From AC-37 sp036389295 (GTDB lineage: Bacteria; Actinomycetota; Thermoleophilia; Solirubrobacterales; Thermoleophilaceae), in NCBI GenBank assembly GCA_036389295.1, contig DASVQB010000041.1:186001-250000 (forward strand): a stretch of DNA of 64,000 nt. The letters are read 5' to 3'. Numbering within the stretch: position 1 is the first letter of the stretch; each line of letters opens with the position of its first letter. The notes below the pieces were generated by a model. It saw only the letters and a program-made list of their open reading frames with translations, was not told the origin of the DNA and did not search any database. Shown in pieces: positions 48,850 through 57,673 of the stretch. The position numbers and the translations under genes were made by a program.

Positions 48850-49989
48850 CTAGAGCGCATTGGTTGCGAAGGTGCCGGTGGCCATGAACTCGGCAAGGGC
48901 TCCCGCAGTCTTCGACCGCGACGGCGGGTGAAGCGCGAGTGCCTGCGCAGCCGTGTGCAGGTAGGTCACGTCCGGGTCCTTGATGAACGCCAGTCCGCCG
49001 AGCAGGTCGACCGCCAGCGCGCTCGAGCGGGCGATCGCCGACTGGGCCGCGTAGCGCACGAACATCGCGCGCGGGAAGGCGTCGTCGTCGAGCGGTCCGT
49101 CCATCAGCGTGCGCGCGACCGCCTCGACGGCCGCCATCGCGGCCTCGAGCTCGGTCCCGAGCAGCGCGTGCTCGACGGGGGTGCCCTTGCCGGACTCGAG
49201 CACCTTCTCCACCAGGGCGCTCGCCACGCCGATGTAGGACGCCGTCACGAGCACCTCGAACCAAACCGTGCTCTCCAGCTGCATCTCGTCGAGGTCGGAC
49301 TGCGCCGCCGATCCGGAGCGGAAGACGAGGTCGTCGGGCACCTCGACGTCCGTGAGGGTCACCTCGTCGCTCTCGGCGCCCGCCAGGATCGGGTTGGTCC
49401 AGAACGGGGTGCGCACGACGCCGGGGTCGTCCGCCGGCACGAGCGCGACGGCCAGCTCCTCCCCGGCCGGGCCGGGCACGAGGATGCTCGCGGTGAGCAT
49501 GTCCATCGAGGTCGCGAGGCTGCACGGCTTCTTGGACCCGTTGAGGACGAACCCGCCGTTGTGCGGCCGCGCGCTCATGGTCGGCGCCTGGATGCCCTGG
49601 CCCGCCTTGCCCTCGGCGAAGCCCGACGCGACGAGCAGGTTGTCGGAGCCGACCGCGTCGAGCAGGAACCAGTCGTTGCTCGTCGGCGGCTGCCGGAACA
49701 GGAACGACAGGAACGTCGCGATCGAGTACTGGTGCATGTTCGCCGCGATGGCGAGCGACGGCGCACGGCTGCCGATCGCCCGCTGGACCTGGGCGGCCTC
49801 GACGGCCGTGGCGCCCCGCCCGAGGTGGTCCACGGGGATCAGGAGCCCGGGCCCGCCGGACGTCCGGAACGCGTCGATCGCCCCACCCTGGGGGCGCTCG
49901 CGGTCCGCGAACGAGATGGCGAGGAGCGCCTCGTCGAGGCCGGGCAGGTGCCGCTCGAGCGTCGCGCGCTCCCGCGCCAGCCAGCTCAC
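48850..49989 (-). CDS. Acyl-CoA dehydrogenase-like flavoprotein
   Basis: 379 residues from the GTG at 49989 (GTGA overlap). The middle domain has SGFAEG and NGSKKPCSLATSMDMLTASILV, and the C-terminal helical domain has DLLGGLAFIKDP and TAAQALALHPPS. This is the acyl-CoA dehydrogenase fold; the catalytic base near the C-terminus is not certain. In a carrier-protein pathway it could introduce a double bond on an ACP-bound chain, as TamP does in tambjamine formation (inference). It sits between the KS and the SRPBCC gene. Confidence 0.82.
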   Translation of the reverse strand: MSWLARERATLERHLPGLDEALLAISFADRERPQGGAIDAFRTSGGPGLLIPVDHLGRGATAVEAAQVQRAIGSRAPSLAIAANMHQYSIATFLSFLFRQPPTSNDWFLLDAVGSDNLLVASGFAEGKAGQGIQAPTMSARPHNGGFVLNGSKKPCSLATSMDMLTASILVPGPAGEELAVALVPADDPGVVRTPFWTNPILAGAESDEVTLTDVEVPDDLVFRSGSAAQSDLDEMQLESTVWFEVLVTASYIGVASALVEKVLESGKGTPVEHALLGTELEAAMAAVEAVARTLMDGPLDDDAFPRAMFVRYAAQSAIARSSALAVDLLGGLAFIKDPDVTYLHTAAQALALHPPSRSKTAGALAEFMATGTFATNAL

Positions 49990-50480
49990 GACCTGCTCCC
50001 GCCCGCCACCGGCACGTCCTTGATCTCGACCTCCGGGTCGAGGACCAGGTCGTCCCCCATCACGCCCACCATGGTCTGGACGATGTTGTCCCGCAGCGTC
50101 GAGCTGGCGAGGGGGTCGAGCATCGCGCTCAACGTCGGGATGCCGATGTCGAACTCCGCCTCGAAGCGGACGTGGCAGCCGTCGTCCTCGTCGGTGGCGC
50201 TCCAGGTGCCGGCGAAGTACTCCGGATCGCCCTCCAGCCGGTGGAATCGCACGCTGTGCGTCGCGTCGTCGAAGACGTCCTCCTCCGACCACACGAGGAT
50301 GCCGTTGCGGAAGTTGACCTCCCAGTGCGAGATGGTCCGCCCGTCCGGCGTCTCCTCCAGGGTGACGTTCCGGACGGCAGGGCTGTGCGTCATGAACGAG
50401 TCCAGGTCGCGCAGCGTCTCGTAGGCCCGCGCTGCGGTGAAGGTCGGGTGCCTGCCCGTGACGACGACTAGTTGGCGCAT
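49986..50480 (-). CDS. SRPBCC (polyketide cyclase/START-like) protein
   Basis: 164 residues from the ATG at 50480 with the site GGAGGATC. Small helix-grip fold: an N-terminal strand (RQLVVVTGRHPTF), a helix AYETLRDLDSFMTHSPAVRN, then alternating strands ending with a long C-terminal helix (LSAMLDPLASSTLRDNIVQTMV). Such proteins bind hydrophobic ligands and in some polyketide pathways act as aromatase/cyclase. It could bind or shape the acyl intermediate; the reaction is unknown. Confidence 0.78.
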   Translation of the reverse strand: MRQLVVVTGRHPTFTAARAYETLRDLDSFMTHSPAVRNVTLEETPDGRTISHWEVNFRNGILVWSEEDVFDDATHSVRFHRLEGDPEYFAGTWSATDEDDGCHVRFEAEFDIGIPTLSAMLDPLASSTLRDNIVQTMVGVMGDDLVLDPEVEIKDVPVAGGSRS

Positions 50481-50498
50481 GTTCTCGATCCTCCGGTT

Positions 50499-51761
50499 CT
50501 AGGGTCCATGGCGGGCCGCCACCGCGGCCAGACCGTCCTCGACTGCGGACGTGAGCCACTCCGTCTCGTCGCCGTCCAGGTACGCGGACGGCGTGAAGCG
50601 AACGGTGTCGTGGGCGTTGAGCGAGTGCGCCGCGAGAACCCGCCGCTCCAGCAGCTCGAAGATGAGCTCTCCGGCCACGTGCGGGGCGCGGAGCTCGATT
50701 CCGATCAGCAGGCCCTCCGCACGGAGGTCCGTGACGATGCCGCCCATGTGCGCCGCCACGGCCGTGCCGAGCGCCGCGCGCAGCTCCTCGCCGAGCCGGC
50801 GTGCTCGCTCGACCACGCCGTCCGACTCGATCGTCTCGATCGTGGCGCGCGCCGCGGCCATCGCCAGAGGCGCGCCGGCGTAGGTGGAGGTGTGCAGGAA
50901 GGGGTCGCGGTCGAGCGGCGCGAAGGCCTCGGGCGTCGCCAGCACCGCGGACACGGGCACGACGCCGCCGCTCAGGACCTTGCCGGCCAGCAGGAGGTCG
51001 GGCGTGACGCCCTCGCGATCCGCTCCCCACCAGCGGCCGAGGCGCCCGAGCCCGGTCTGGATCTCGTCCAGCACGAGCCACTGGTCGTGCGCACGACAGA
51101 TCTCCTCGGCGCGCGTCAGGTACCCCGCCGGGGGGACGACCACGCCGGCCTCCGCCTGAACCGGCTCGATCACCACGCAGGCCTCGCCCCGGTGCTCAGC
51201 GAGGACGGTCTCGAGGGCGTCCGCGTCGCCGTAGGGCACGTGCGTCACCCCCGGCAGGAGCGGCATGAACGGGTCCCGGTAGGCCGGCGACGCGGTCAGT
51301 GCGAGCGAGCCCATCGTCTTGCCGTGGAACCCGCCCGACATCGCGACCATCTGCCGCCGGCCGGCGAGGCGGGCGAGCTTGATCGCCATCTCCACGGCCT
51401 CGGTGCCGGCGTTCAGGAAGAACGCGTGCTCGAGCCCTTCCGGGGCTACGCCGACGAGGGCCGCGGACGCCTCCGCGAGGGGAGCGCTCATCATGAGGCG
51501 GCTCGTCATCGGCTGGGACTCGAGCTGCTCGCGGACCGCAGCCACGACCGCCGGGTGTCGATGGCCCAGGAGGAAGACGCCGTATCCGCCGCAGTCGAGG
51601 TAGCGCTCGCCCGCCTCGTCGTAGACGATCGCCCCCTCCGCGCCTGTCTCGACGTGCCGGCCGTTCACCTCGGCGATCAGCGCCGTCGTCTCGTTCACGT
51701 GGCGGCGGTAGAGCGCCGCGACGCGGTCGACGTCGGGCGGGTTCGCGACCTGGACGCTCAC
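50499..51761 (-). CDS. Class III PLP-dependent aminotransferase
   Basis: 420 residues from the GTG at 51761. Lys261 (LLLAGKVLSGG) is the PLP Schiff-base residue, and Asp232 (LVLDEIQTGLGR) binds the PLP ring nitrogen. FFLNAGTEAVEMAIKLAR and GGFHGKTMGSLALT hold the phosphate. The pattern is nearest to ornithine/putrescine-type omega-aminotransferases. Next to a thioester-reductase-like gene, its likely task is to convert a fatty aldehyde to a primary amine (inference). GTGA overlap with that gene. Confidence 0.9.
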   Translation of the reverse strand: MSVQVANPPDVDRVAALYRRHVNETTALIAEVNGRHVETGAEGAIVYDEAGERYLDCGGYGVFLLGHRHPAVVAAVREQLESQPMTSRLMMSAPLAEASAALVGVAPEGLEHAFFLNAGTEAVEMAIKLARLAGRRQMVAMSGGFHGKTMGSLALTASPAYRDPFMPLLPGVTHVPYGDADALETVLAEHRGEACVVIEPVQAEAGVVVPPAGYLTRAEEICRAHDQWLVLDEIQTGLGRLGRWWGADREGVTPDLLLAGKVLSGGVVPVSAVLATPEAFAPLDRDPFLHTSTYAGAPLAMAAARATIETIESDGVVERARRLGEELRAALGTAVAAHMGGIVTDLRAEGLLIGIELRAPHVAGELIFELLERRVLAAHSLNAHDTVRFTPSAYLDGDETEWLTSAVEDGLAAVAARHGP

Positions 51762-52840
51762 ACCGCCACCTCGTCGCCGCCGTGCTCCCTGCTCCTCGCC
51801 GCCTTGCGGTCGCGCCAGAAGTCCACCGCCGCGGTGTACGCCTGCTCGAGCTTGAGGTCGACGGCGATCCCGCTGGTGCGCTCGATCTCGGGGATCGAGC
51901 TCCCGAAGACCTCGTCGGTGAAGAACAGCGGCTCGAGCTGCATGAGCTGCTCGAAGCGACGCCGCATCCGGGCCGGCAGCTGGGGCAGGAACACCGGCCT
52001 GATGAGACGGTCCACCATGCTCGGCGCGACCACTCGCGGCGGGGCGATGTCGCTGCCGATGCGCTCGAGGTACGCGGCCCCCACGCGCATCAGGTCGTCC
52101 ACCGTCAGCGCACTCTCGCCGGCCGTGAGCCACCACTCGCGAGCGACGAACGGGCGATCGAGGACGTCCACGATCAGGTCCGCGAGCACGTCGCGAGGGA
52201 TGAAGTCGATCCGCCGGTCGGGGTCCAGGGGAACGAGCGGGAGCGACTCCTCGAAGAAGACGCGGATCAGGACGTGAACGCCCTGGAACTTCGCCGTCTC
52301 GCCCGTCTCCGAGTCGCCGAAGACGATCGACGGGCGCAAGACCGCGGCCGGGACCCCGCTGTTCGCCACCACGTCGTCGGCCGCGCGCTTCGACTCGATG
52401 TAGAGCTGCGGGTTCCACCACCGCTTGACGTCGCGGCTCCCCCTGCTCTCGTCGACCTCGATGGGCGTGGTGGCCACGAACGCGGTGCCGAGGTGGAAGA
52501 AGTCGGCGCCCCCGCGGTCGGCGAGCTCCAGGGCGCGCCCGACCCCGTCGACGTTGACGGCGAACATGTCCTTGCGCGTGGCCGTGTACTCGGTGATCGC
52601 GGCGCAGTTGACGACCGCGTCCACGCGGCGGGCGATCTCGTCGTACTTCTTCCTGTCGAGGCCGAGCAGCGGCTCCGTCACGCTGCCGCGGACGACCTCG
52701 ACGTCGCCGCCGTTGGGAGCCGGGGCGTCGTTGTGCGCGAGGCAGACCACCCGCTGGCCTCCGAGCTTCTGGAGGAGAGCGGCCCCGACCACCCCGGTTG
52801 CGCCCGTCAGCAGGATGGTCTTCGGTCCCATGGCCGCCAT
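51758..52840 (-). CDS. Thioester-reductase-like SDR (NAD-binding_4 family)
   Basis: 360 residues. Extended SDR: TGATGVVGAALLQKL (12-26), NCAAITEYTA, HLGTAFVA and the catalytic Tyr147-x3-Lys151 (YIESK). It has the pattern of thioester reductase (R) domains and acyl-CoA/ACP reductases, which release a carrier-bound chain as aldehyde with NADPH. It stands alone, without the adenylation and carrier domains of larger reductases. The ATG at 52840 follows the SCP2 stop by one base (TGACATG); a second ATG at 52831 is possible. Confidence 0.82.
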   Translation of the reverse strand: MAAMGPKTILLTGATGVVGAALLQKLGGQRVVCLAHNDAPAPNGGDVEVVRGSVTEPLLGLDRKKYDEIARRVDAVVNCAAITEYTATRKDMFAVNVDGVGRALELADRGGADFFHLGTAFVATTPIEVDESRGSRDVKRWWNPQLYIESKRAADDVVANSGVPAAVLRPSIVFGDSETGETAKFQGVHVLIRVFFEESLPLVPLDPDRRIDFIPRDVLADLIVDVLDRPFVAREWWLTAGESALTVDDLMRVGAAYLERIGSDIAPPRVVAPSMVDRLIRPVFLPQLPARMRRRFEQLMQLEPLFFTDEVFGSSIPEIERTSGIAVDLKLEQAYTAAVDFWRDRKAARSREHGGDEVAV

Positions 52841-52841
52841 G

Positions 52842-53384
52842 TCAGCTACCCGCCCCGGGGATCGCGAACATGCTCGGGATCCGCGCCGCCAGCTTGAGGT
52901 TCCCCTTGGCGCGCAACCTGCGGCGGGCGTAGAGCTTGGTGCCGGTGACGTGGCCGGTCACGAGCCTCACGAAGTCGACCGCGCCGACGCGGAGCTCAAC
53001 CTGCGCCGCGTGCTGCGGCGTCCGGCTCGACTGCGCGCGGCCGCCGGCGAGGACGGTCTCGAACACGTCGCGGCCACCGTCCGCCCGGTCGAGGATCTCC
53101 CAGTGCACGACCGCGCTCAGCTCGACGCCGCCGCGATAGTGGCGCTCCATCCCGGCGAAGATCAGGTCGAGGATCGCGTCCCGGTTGTCGCGGATGCCCT
53201 CGCTCAACTGGATCTCGGACGCCTCGCCGACCATGCGCACGTACTCGTCGAGGTCGAGCGTCTCGATGGTCGGGATCGCGGCCGGCGCGGCCGGCGGGAT
53301 CGTGGTCTGCGGCATCGCGCCGGGTGCAGGTGCGGTCGGATCGAGCATGGCCTCGCCCTCGGTCGTGGTTCGCGGATCGATCAC
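52842..53384 (-). CDS. SCP2 sterol/lipid-transfer domain protein
   Basis: 180 residues from the GTG at 53384 (GTGA overlap with fabI); an ATG at 53348 with a GAGGCGAGG-like site is an alternative. The C-terminal half (about 85-175) shows the SCP2 fold: VELRVGAVDFVRLVTGHVTG and RRLRAKGNLKLAARIPSMF. SCP2 domains bind fatty acyl chains or sterols. The N-terminal 40 residues are Pro-rich and disordered, followed by a helical region. It may shuttle the acyl intermediate between enzymes. Confidence 0.75.
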   Translation of the reverse strand: MIDPRTTTEGEAMLDPTAPAPGAMPQTTIPPAAPAAIPTIETLDLDEYVRMVGEASEIQLSEGIRDNRDAILDLIFAGMERHYRGGVELSAVVHWEILDRADGGRDVFETVLAGGRAQSSRTPQHAAQVELRVGAVDFVRLVTGHVTGTKLYARRRLRAKGNLKLAARIPSMFAIPGAGS

Positions 53385-54205
53385 GTCGCACCAGCCAGCG
53401 CCAGGAGCTCGGCCTGGACCTCGTCTCCGACCGGGACGGTCCCCATCGCGTGGAAGCCGCCGTCGACGTGGAGGATCTCGCCGCTGATGCCGCGGGAGAG
53501 GTCTGAGAGCAGGACGCACACGGCGTCGGCCACCGGCCCCGCGTCCTCGACGTTCCAGCCGAGCGGCGCCTGCGTGTGCCAAGCGCCCGCGAGTGCGGAG
53601 AACCCGGGTATGCCCTCCGAGGCGACCGTCGCCAGCGGCCCCGCCGCGACGAGGTTGGCCCGGATGCCCCGGGGTCCGAGGTCGCGGGCGAGGTACCGGT
53701 TCACGGACTCCAGGGCGGCCTTCGACACGCCCATCCAGTCGTAGAGGGGCCAGGCCACCGTGGCGTCGAAGTCGAGCGCGACGACGCTGCCGCCGCCGGC
53801 CTCCACCATCAGCGGCTCGAGTGCGGCCGCGAGCGCCTTGTAGGAGAACGCGCTCGTCTGGAAGGCGGCGCAGGCGTCGGCGGCCGAGGTGTGCATGAAG
53901 TTGCCGCCGAGCGCGCCCAGCGGCGCGAAGGCGATCGCGTGGAGGGCACCGTCGACTCCGCCCCAGCGCTCGCGCAGCTCGAGCGCGAGCGCCTCGAAGT
54001 CCTCTGGCCGGTTCACGTCGAGCTCAAGGACGGCCGCGTGCTCCGGCAACCGCTTCGCCGCGCGCTCGGTGATGCGCCGGACGCGGCCGTAGCTCGTGAG
54101 GATGACCTCGGCGCCCGCGCGCTGCGCCCGTGCGGCGGCGGCGAAGGCGATGCTGTCCTTCGTCATGACGCCGGTGATCAGGATGCGCTTGCCGGCGAGG
54201 ATCAT
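53381..54205 (-). CDS. fabI: Enoyl-[ACP] reductase, FabI/InhA-like (set B)
   Basis: 274 residues from the ATG at 54205 (ATGA overlap). FabI pattern: ITGVMTKDSIAF loop, Tyr155-x6-Lys162 (YDWMGVSK) and GEILHVDGGFHAMG at the C-terminus. It is clearly related to the set A copy but lacks its N-terminal extension. It reduces the enoyl-ACP made by the MaoC protein encoded just upstream. A short Glu/Ala tail follows the last motif. Confidence 0.92.
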   Translation of the reverse strand: MILAGKRILITGVMTKDSIAFAAAARAQRAGAEVILTSYGRVRRITERAAKRLPEHAAVLELDVNRPEDFEALALELRERWGGVDGALHAIAFAPLGALGGNFMHTSAADACAAFQTSAFSYKALAAALEPLMVEAGGGSVVALDFDATVAWPLYDWMGVSKAALESVNRYLARDLGPRGIRANLVAAGPLATVASEGIPGFSALAGAWHTQAPLGWNVEDAGPVADAVCVLLSDLSRGISGEILHVDGGFHAMGTVPVGDEVQAELLALAGAT

Positions 54206-54711
54206 GCGGCCTCCGCCTGGTGCTCGCCGCGCCAGAGGATCTTGAGGTGCGCCCGCGCGACGATGTCGCCGTCCTGGTTGACGATTCGCCAGACCAGGGA
54301 GACCAGGGCGTAGCCGTCCTCGAGCTCCTTGGCCTTGACCACCCTTCCCTCGACGTGGATCGTCTCGCCGAGGCGCACGGGCAGGGAGAAGATCCCCTCG
54401 ATGCGCCGCAGTGCGACGAGCCGGTCGTAGTCCATCGGGACCAGCCCCACCGCGATCGAGATCACGAGCAGCCCGTGGGCGACCCGCTCGGTGAAGATGC
54501 TGGCCTTCGCCCACTCGGCGTCGGAGTGCTGCGGGTGCCAGTCGCCCGTGAGCGCGCAGAAGGCGGCGACGTCCGCCTCCGTGACGGTTCGAGCGCGGGT
54601 GACGAACGTTCCGCCTCCGAACGGATCGACGCCGTTCGCCGTGGTGGACCCGCCGGCGGGGCCGTCGGACTCGGCGGCCACCGCACCCTGGTCGACTGCC
54701 GCGACGGTCAC
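54202..54711 (-). CDS. MaoC-like hotdog dehydratase (set B)
   Basis: 169 residues from the GTG at 54711 (GTGA overlap with the ACP stop). TVTEADVAAFCALTGDWHP, HGLLVISIAVGLVP and GETIHVEGRV match the two other MaoC genes in the locus. It should dehydrate 3-hydroxyacyl-ACP. The N-terminal 40 residues are Ala/Gly-rich and vary among the three copies. A FabZ or FabA gene is absent from the set. Confidence 0.86.
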   Translation of the reverse strand: MTVAAVDQGAVAAESDGPAGGSTTANGVDPFGGGTFVTRARTVTEADVAAFCALTGDWHPQHSDAEWAKASIFTERVAHGLLVISIAVGLVPMDYDRLVALRRIEGIFSLPVRLGETIHVEGRVVKAKELEDGYALVSLVWRIVNQDGDIVARAHLKILWRGEHQAEAA

Positions 54712-55034
54712 GCCACGACCTCGGCCGGCTGCTCGCCCCCGCTCGGCTGGACGGCGTCGAGCGCTCCGCTCTCCGCGAGGCCGACGCTGTCGGCCTTCTT
54801 GACGATCATCGCGACCGCGTCGCCGACCGTCCGGACGCCCTTCGCGTCCGCGCCCTTGATCTCGAAGTCCCACCGCTCCTCGACGAGCTGCGCGACCTCG
54901 ACGAGGTCGAGGGAGTCGACGTTCAGCGACTCCAGCGTCGCGTCGGCCGTGACGGCCTCGGGATCCACGTCCAGCTCCTCGACGAGCAGGTTCTTGATGA
55001 GCTGGTGAACTGCCTCTGGTGTGACTTCCGACAT
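54708..55034 (-). CDS. acpP: Acyl carrier protein (set B)
   Basis: 108 residues from the ATG at 55034 with AAAGGA upstream. The attachment Ser41 is in NVDSLDLVEVAQLVEE. It is longer than the set A carrier by a C-terminal extension of about 25 residues (SGALDAVQPSGGEQPAEVV) that looks disordered. It should carry the chain for FabH, KS, FabG, MaoC and FabI of set B and be the substrate of the reductase and dehydrogenase-like enzymes. Confidence 0.94.
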   Translation of the reverse strand: MSEVTPEAVHQLIKNLLVEELDVDPEAVTADATLESLNVDSLDLVEVAQLVEERWDFEIKGADAKGVRTVGDAVAMIVKKADSVGLAESGALDAVQPSGGEQPAEVVA

Positions 55035-55054
55035 GTGTCGCGTCCTTTCAGTCG

Positions 55055-55786
55055 TCAGGCGGTGAGCCCGCCGTCCACGGTGAGCATCGAGCCGGTTACG
55101 TAGCTGGCCTGGGGCGAGGCGAGGAAGCGCACGCACGCGGCGACCTCCTCCGGCCGCCCGACCCTCCTGATCGGGAGCTGCCCCAGGATCGCCGGGTCCA
55201 CGTCCTTGATGAACTCGGTGTCGATCAGTCCCGGGACGACGGCGTTGGCGGTGATGTTGCGCCGCGCGACCTCCCAGGCCACGGTCTTGGTGAACCCGAT
55301 GACGCCCGCCTTCGACGCCCCGTAGTTCGCCTGCCCGGCGTGCCCCCGCACGCCGATGACCGATGCGATGTTCACGATTCGGCCGTACCGCGCGCGGAGC
55401 ATCGCCCGCAGTGCGCGCTTCGTCGTCAGGAAGACGCCGCAGAGGTTCACGTCGATCACGCTTCGCCACTCGTCGGACGTGAGCGACATCGACAGGTTGT
55501 CCGCGCGTATCCCGGCGTTGTTGACGAGGACCTTGACGAGGCCGAAGCGGCCCTCCACCTCGCTGAAGATCCGAGCGACCTCGTCCGGCTGCGAGATGTC
55601 CCCCTGGATCGGCATCGCCGAGCCGCCCGCGGCCTCGATCGCGGCGACGACCCGCTCGCCGCCGTCGCGGTCACGGCTGAAGTTCACGCCCACCGCCAGG
55701 CCGTCGGCGGCCAGTCCTGCCGCGATGGCCGCGCCGATGCCGCGCGAGGCGCCGGTGACCAGGGCGCAGCCGTCAGGCGGGGGCAC
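55055..55786 (-). CDS. fabG: 3-oxoacyl-ACP reductase, FabG-like SDR (set B)
   Basis: 243 residues, the normal FabG length, from a GTG at 55786. TGASRGIGAAIAAG cofactor loop, NNAGIRADNLS, NIASVIG and the catalytic YGASK are all present, with the final TVDGGLTA. It reduces 3-ketoacyl-ACP with NADPH. It overlaps the fabH stop by 14 bases and is followed by the ACP gene 20 bases downstream. Confidence 0.95.
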   Translation of the reverse strand: MPPPDGCALVTGASRGIGAAIAAGLAADGLAVGVNFSRDRDGGERVVAAIEAAGGSAMPIQGDISQPDEVARIFSEVEGRFGLVKVLVNNAGIRADNLSMSLTSDEWRSVIDVNLCGVFLTTKRALRAMLRARYGRIVNIASVIGVRGHAGQANYGASKAGVIGFTKTVAWEVARRNITANAVVPGLIDTEFIKDVDPAILGQLPIRRVGRPEEVAACVRFLASPQASYVTGSMLTVDGGLTA

Positions 55787-56798
55787 GGTCGCCTCCTCGC
55801 GGTCCGCCCCACTCCACGACGGCCGCGCCCCAGGTGAACCCCGCGCCGCAGGCGCCGATCACTACCTGGGCGTCCGGCTGGAGCTCGCCATCGTCGAGCG
55901 ATTCGGCGAGGGCGATCGGGATCGAGGCGGCGGCCGTGTTCGCGTACGACTCGATGCAGTTCACGAAGCGGCCCCGAGGCTGGTCCAGCCGGTCCGCCAC
56001 GGCGGTCAGGATCCGCCCGTTCGCCTGGTGGTAGACGAAGTGCTCGATCTCGTCGAGCGTTCGTCCCGCGGCCGCGACCGCGGCGACGGTCGCCGCGCTG
56101 AGCGCGATCACGGCGCGCTTGTAGGTGTCGTGGCCCTGCATGCGCACGTACGGCTCCTCGCGACCGACTCGGATGCAGTCGGCCCACGCGCCGTCGGTGC
56201 GCAGGACGATCGGCCCGATGCGACTCGCGCCCGAGCACGCCGAGACGACGACCGCGCCGGCGCCGTCGCCGAAGAGCGGGGCGGTGTCGCGGTCATCCGG
56301 GTCGACCAGGCGCGACGGCGCGTCCACGCCGACCACGAGCACGTGGCGCATCCGCCCGGCCTCGACGTACGCGGCGGCCGCGGACGCGGCAGCCAGGAAG
56401 CCGGTGCACGACGAGCTCACGTCGATGCCGGCCGCCCCGGTCGCGCCGAGCCGCGCGGCGACGAGCGGTCCGCAGCCGGGAGCGATCTCGTCGGGGGTCG
56501 TGGTCGCCACGAGGACGAGGCCGAGCTCCTCCGCGTCCAGCCCCGCCGCGCCCAGGGCGCGCTCACCGGCCGCGCAGGCGAGGTCGGTGACCGATTCGCC
56601 CGCGGCGAGGACGCGTCGCTCGCGCACGCCCGTGCGCGTGAAGATCCAGTCCTCGCTCACGCCGAGCCGCTCGGCGATCGCCCCGTTCCCGACGACGGTG
56701 TCCGGGAGCGCGCACGCCACCGACGCGAAGCAGGCGCCTTGCGGCTCCGCCCCCCTGAGCGGTCGCCGCGGGGCGAGCACGGCCGCGGAGTCAGGCAT
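55773..56798 (-). CDS. fabH: Beta-ketoacyl-ACP synthase III
   Basis: 341 residues. The catalytic triad is Cys131 (VSSSCTGF), His near 258 (YHQANGRIL) and Asn near 288 (SYANTAAAS). KAS III starts chain growth by joining an acyl-CoA with malonyl-ACP, so set B can begin its own chain. The sequence has the FabH GDGAGAVV loop. An N-terminal extension of about 20 residues precedes the fold. It overlaps fabD by eight bases. Confidence 0.94.
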   Translation of the reverse strand: MPDSAAVLAPRRPLRGAEPQGACFASVACALPDTVVGNGAIAERLGVSEDWIFTRTGVRERRVLAAGESVTDLACAAGERALGAAGLDAEELGLVLVATTTPDEIAPGCGPLVAARLGATGAAGIDVSSSCTGFLAAASAAAAYVEAGRMRHVLVVGVDAPSRLVDPDDRDTAPLFGDGAGAVVVSACSGASRIGPIVLRTDGAWADCIRVGREEPYVRMQGHDTYKRAVIALSAATVAAVAAAGRTLDEIEHFVYHQANGRILTAVADRLDQPRGRFVNCIESYANTAAASIPIALAESLDDGELQPDAQVVIGACGAGFTWGAAVVEWGGPRGGDRAPA

Positions 56799-57672
56799 GA
56801 GCAGCCTCGAGCTCGTCTGCGGTCTCGACGTGCGCCCCGTCGACGCATCGACGGACGAGTCCGGCCAGTACGCGGCCCGGGCCGACGTCGTGGAACGTCG
56901 TCACGCCGGCGTCTGCCAGCGCCAGGACGGTCTCGCGCCATCGGACCGGCGCCGTGAGGCTCCTCGCGAGGTCGGATCGCACGTTCTCGAACGGTCGTGC
57001 GGTGGTGCTCGAGAGCACCGTGCAGGTCGGTGGCCGGAAGTCCGTGGCCGCGAGGGCGGCGACGTAGCGTTCGACCGCCGGCCGCATGTACGGCGAGTGG
57101 AAGGCACCGGCGACGGGAAGCCGCTTCGAGCGGATGCCGAGCCCTCCGAGGCCGGCCGTCACGCGGTCGAGCGCCTCGGCCCTCCCGGAGACGATGACCT
57201 GCCGGGGCGCGTTGTAGTTCGCGATCGTGGCGCCGCAGCGCGCCGCGATGGGGCCGACGTCCACGGCCCCGGCGCGCACGGCGAGCATGCCGCAGCCCGG
57301 GTTGGCATCGACGGCCTCCTGCATGAGGCTGCCGCGAAGGGCGGCGAGGTCGAGGCCCGCCGCCTCCGCCAGGCTGCCCGCCGCCACCAGCGCGGCCAGC
57401 TCGCCGAGCGAGTGTCCGGTCATGTAGGCGCCCCGCGGACAGCGGAGTGCGTGCCAGCCGGCGAGGCTGGCGCAGAAGACCGCCGGCTGGGCGGCCGCGG
57501 TGCTGTGCTCGACGCGGTCGAACAGGTCGGCCCCGAGCGCGTCCTCCGCCGCCTCGAGCAACTCGGGCCGGAAACGGCCGACGGTCTCGCGCATTCCGGC
57601 GGCGTGGCTTCCCTGGCCGGGAAACAGCACCGCGTGGGTCGCCTCGCGGCGCGCCTTGTCGTCGGAGGGCAC
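56791..57672 (-). CDS. fabD: Malonyl-CoA:ACP transacylase
   Basis: 293 residues from the GTG at 57672, one base after the carboxylase stop. FPGQGSH (about 17-23), the nucleophile Ser88 in TGHSLGEL, an Arg in LRGSLMQ, and His in GAFHSPYM are all in place for a malonyl transferase. It loads malonyl units, supplied by the carboxylase next to it, on the ACP. The presence of a private fabD supports a self-sufficient synthase. Confidence 0.94.
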   Translation of the reverse strand: MPSDDKARREATHAVLFPGQGSHAAGMRETVGRFRPELLEAAEDALGADLFDRVEHSTAAAQPAVFCASLAGWHALRCPRGAYMTGHSLGELAALVAAGSLAEAAGLDLAALRGSLMQEAVDANPGCGMLAVRAGAVDVGPIAARCGATIANYNAPRQVIVSGRAEALDRVTAGLGGLGIRSKRLPVAGAFHSPYMRPAVERYVAALAATDFRPPTCTVLSSTTARPFENVRSDLARSLTAPVRWRETVLALADAGVTTFHDVGPGRVLAGLVRRCVDGAHVETADELEAAHA

Positions 57673-57673
57673 G

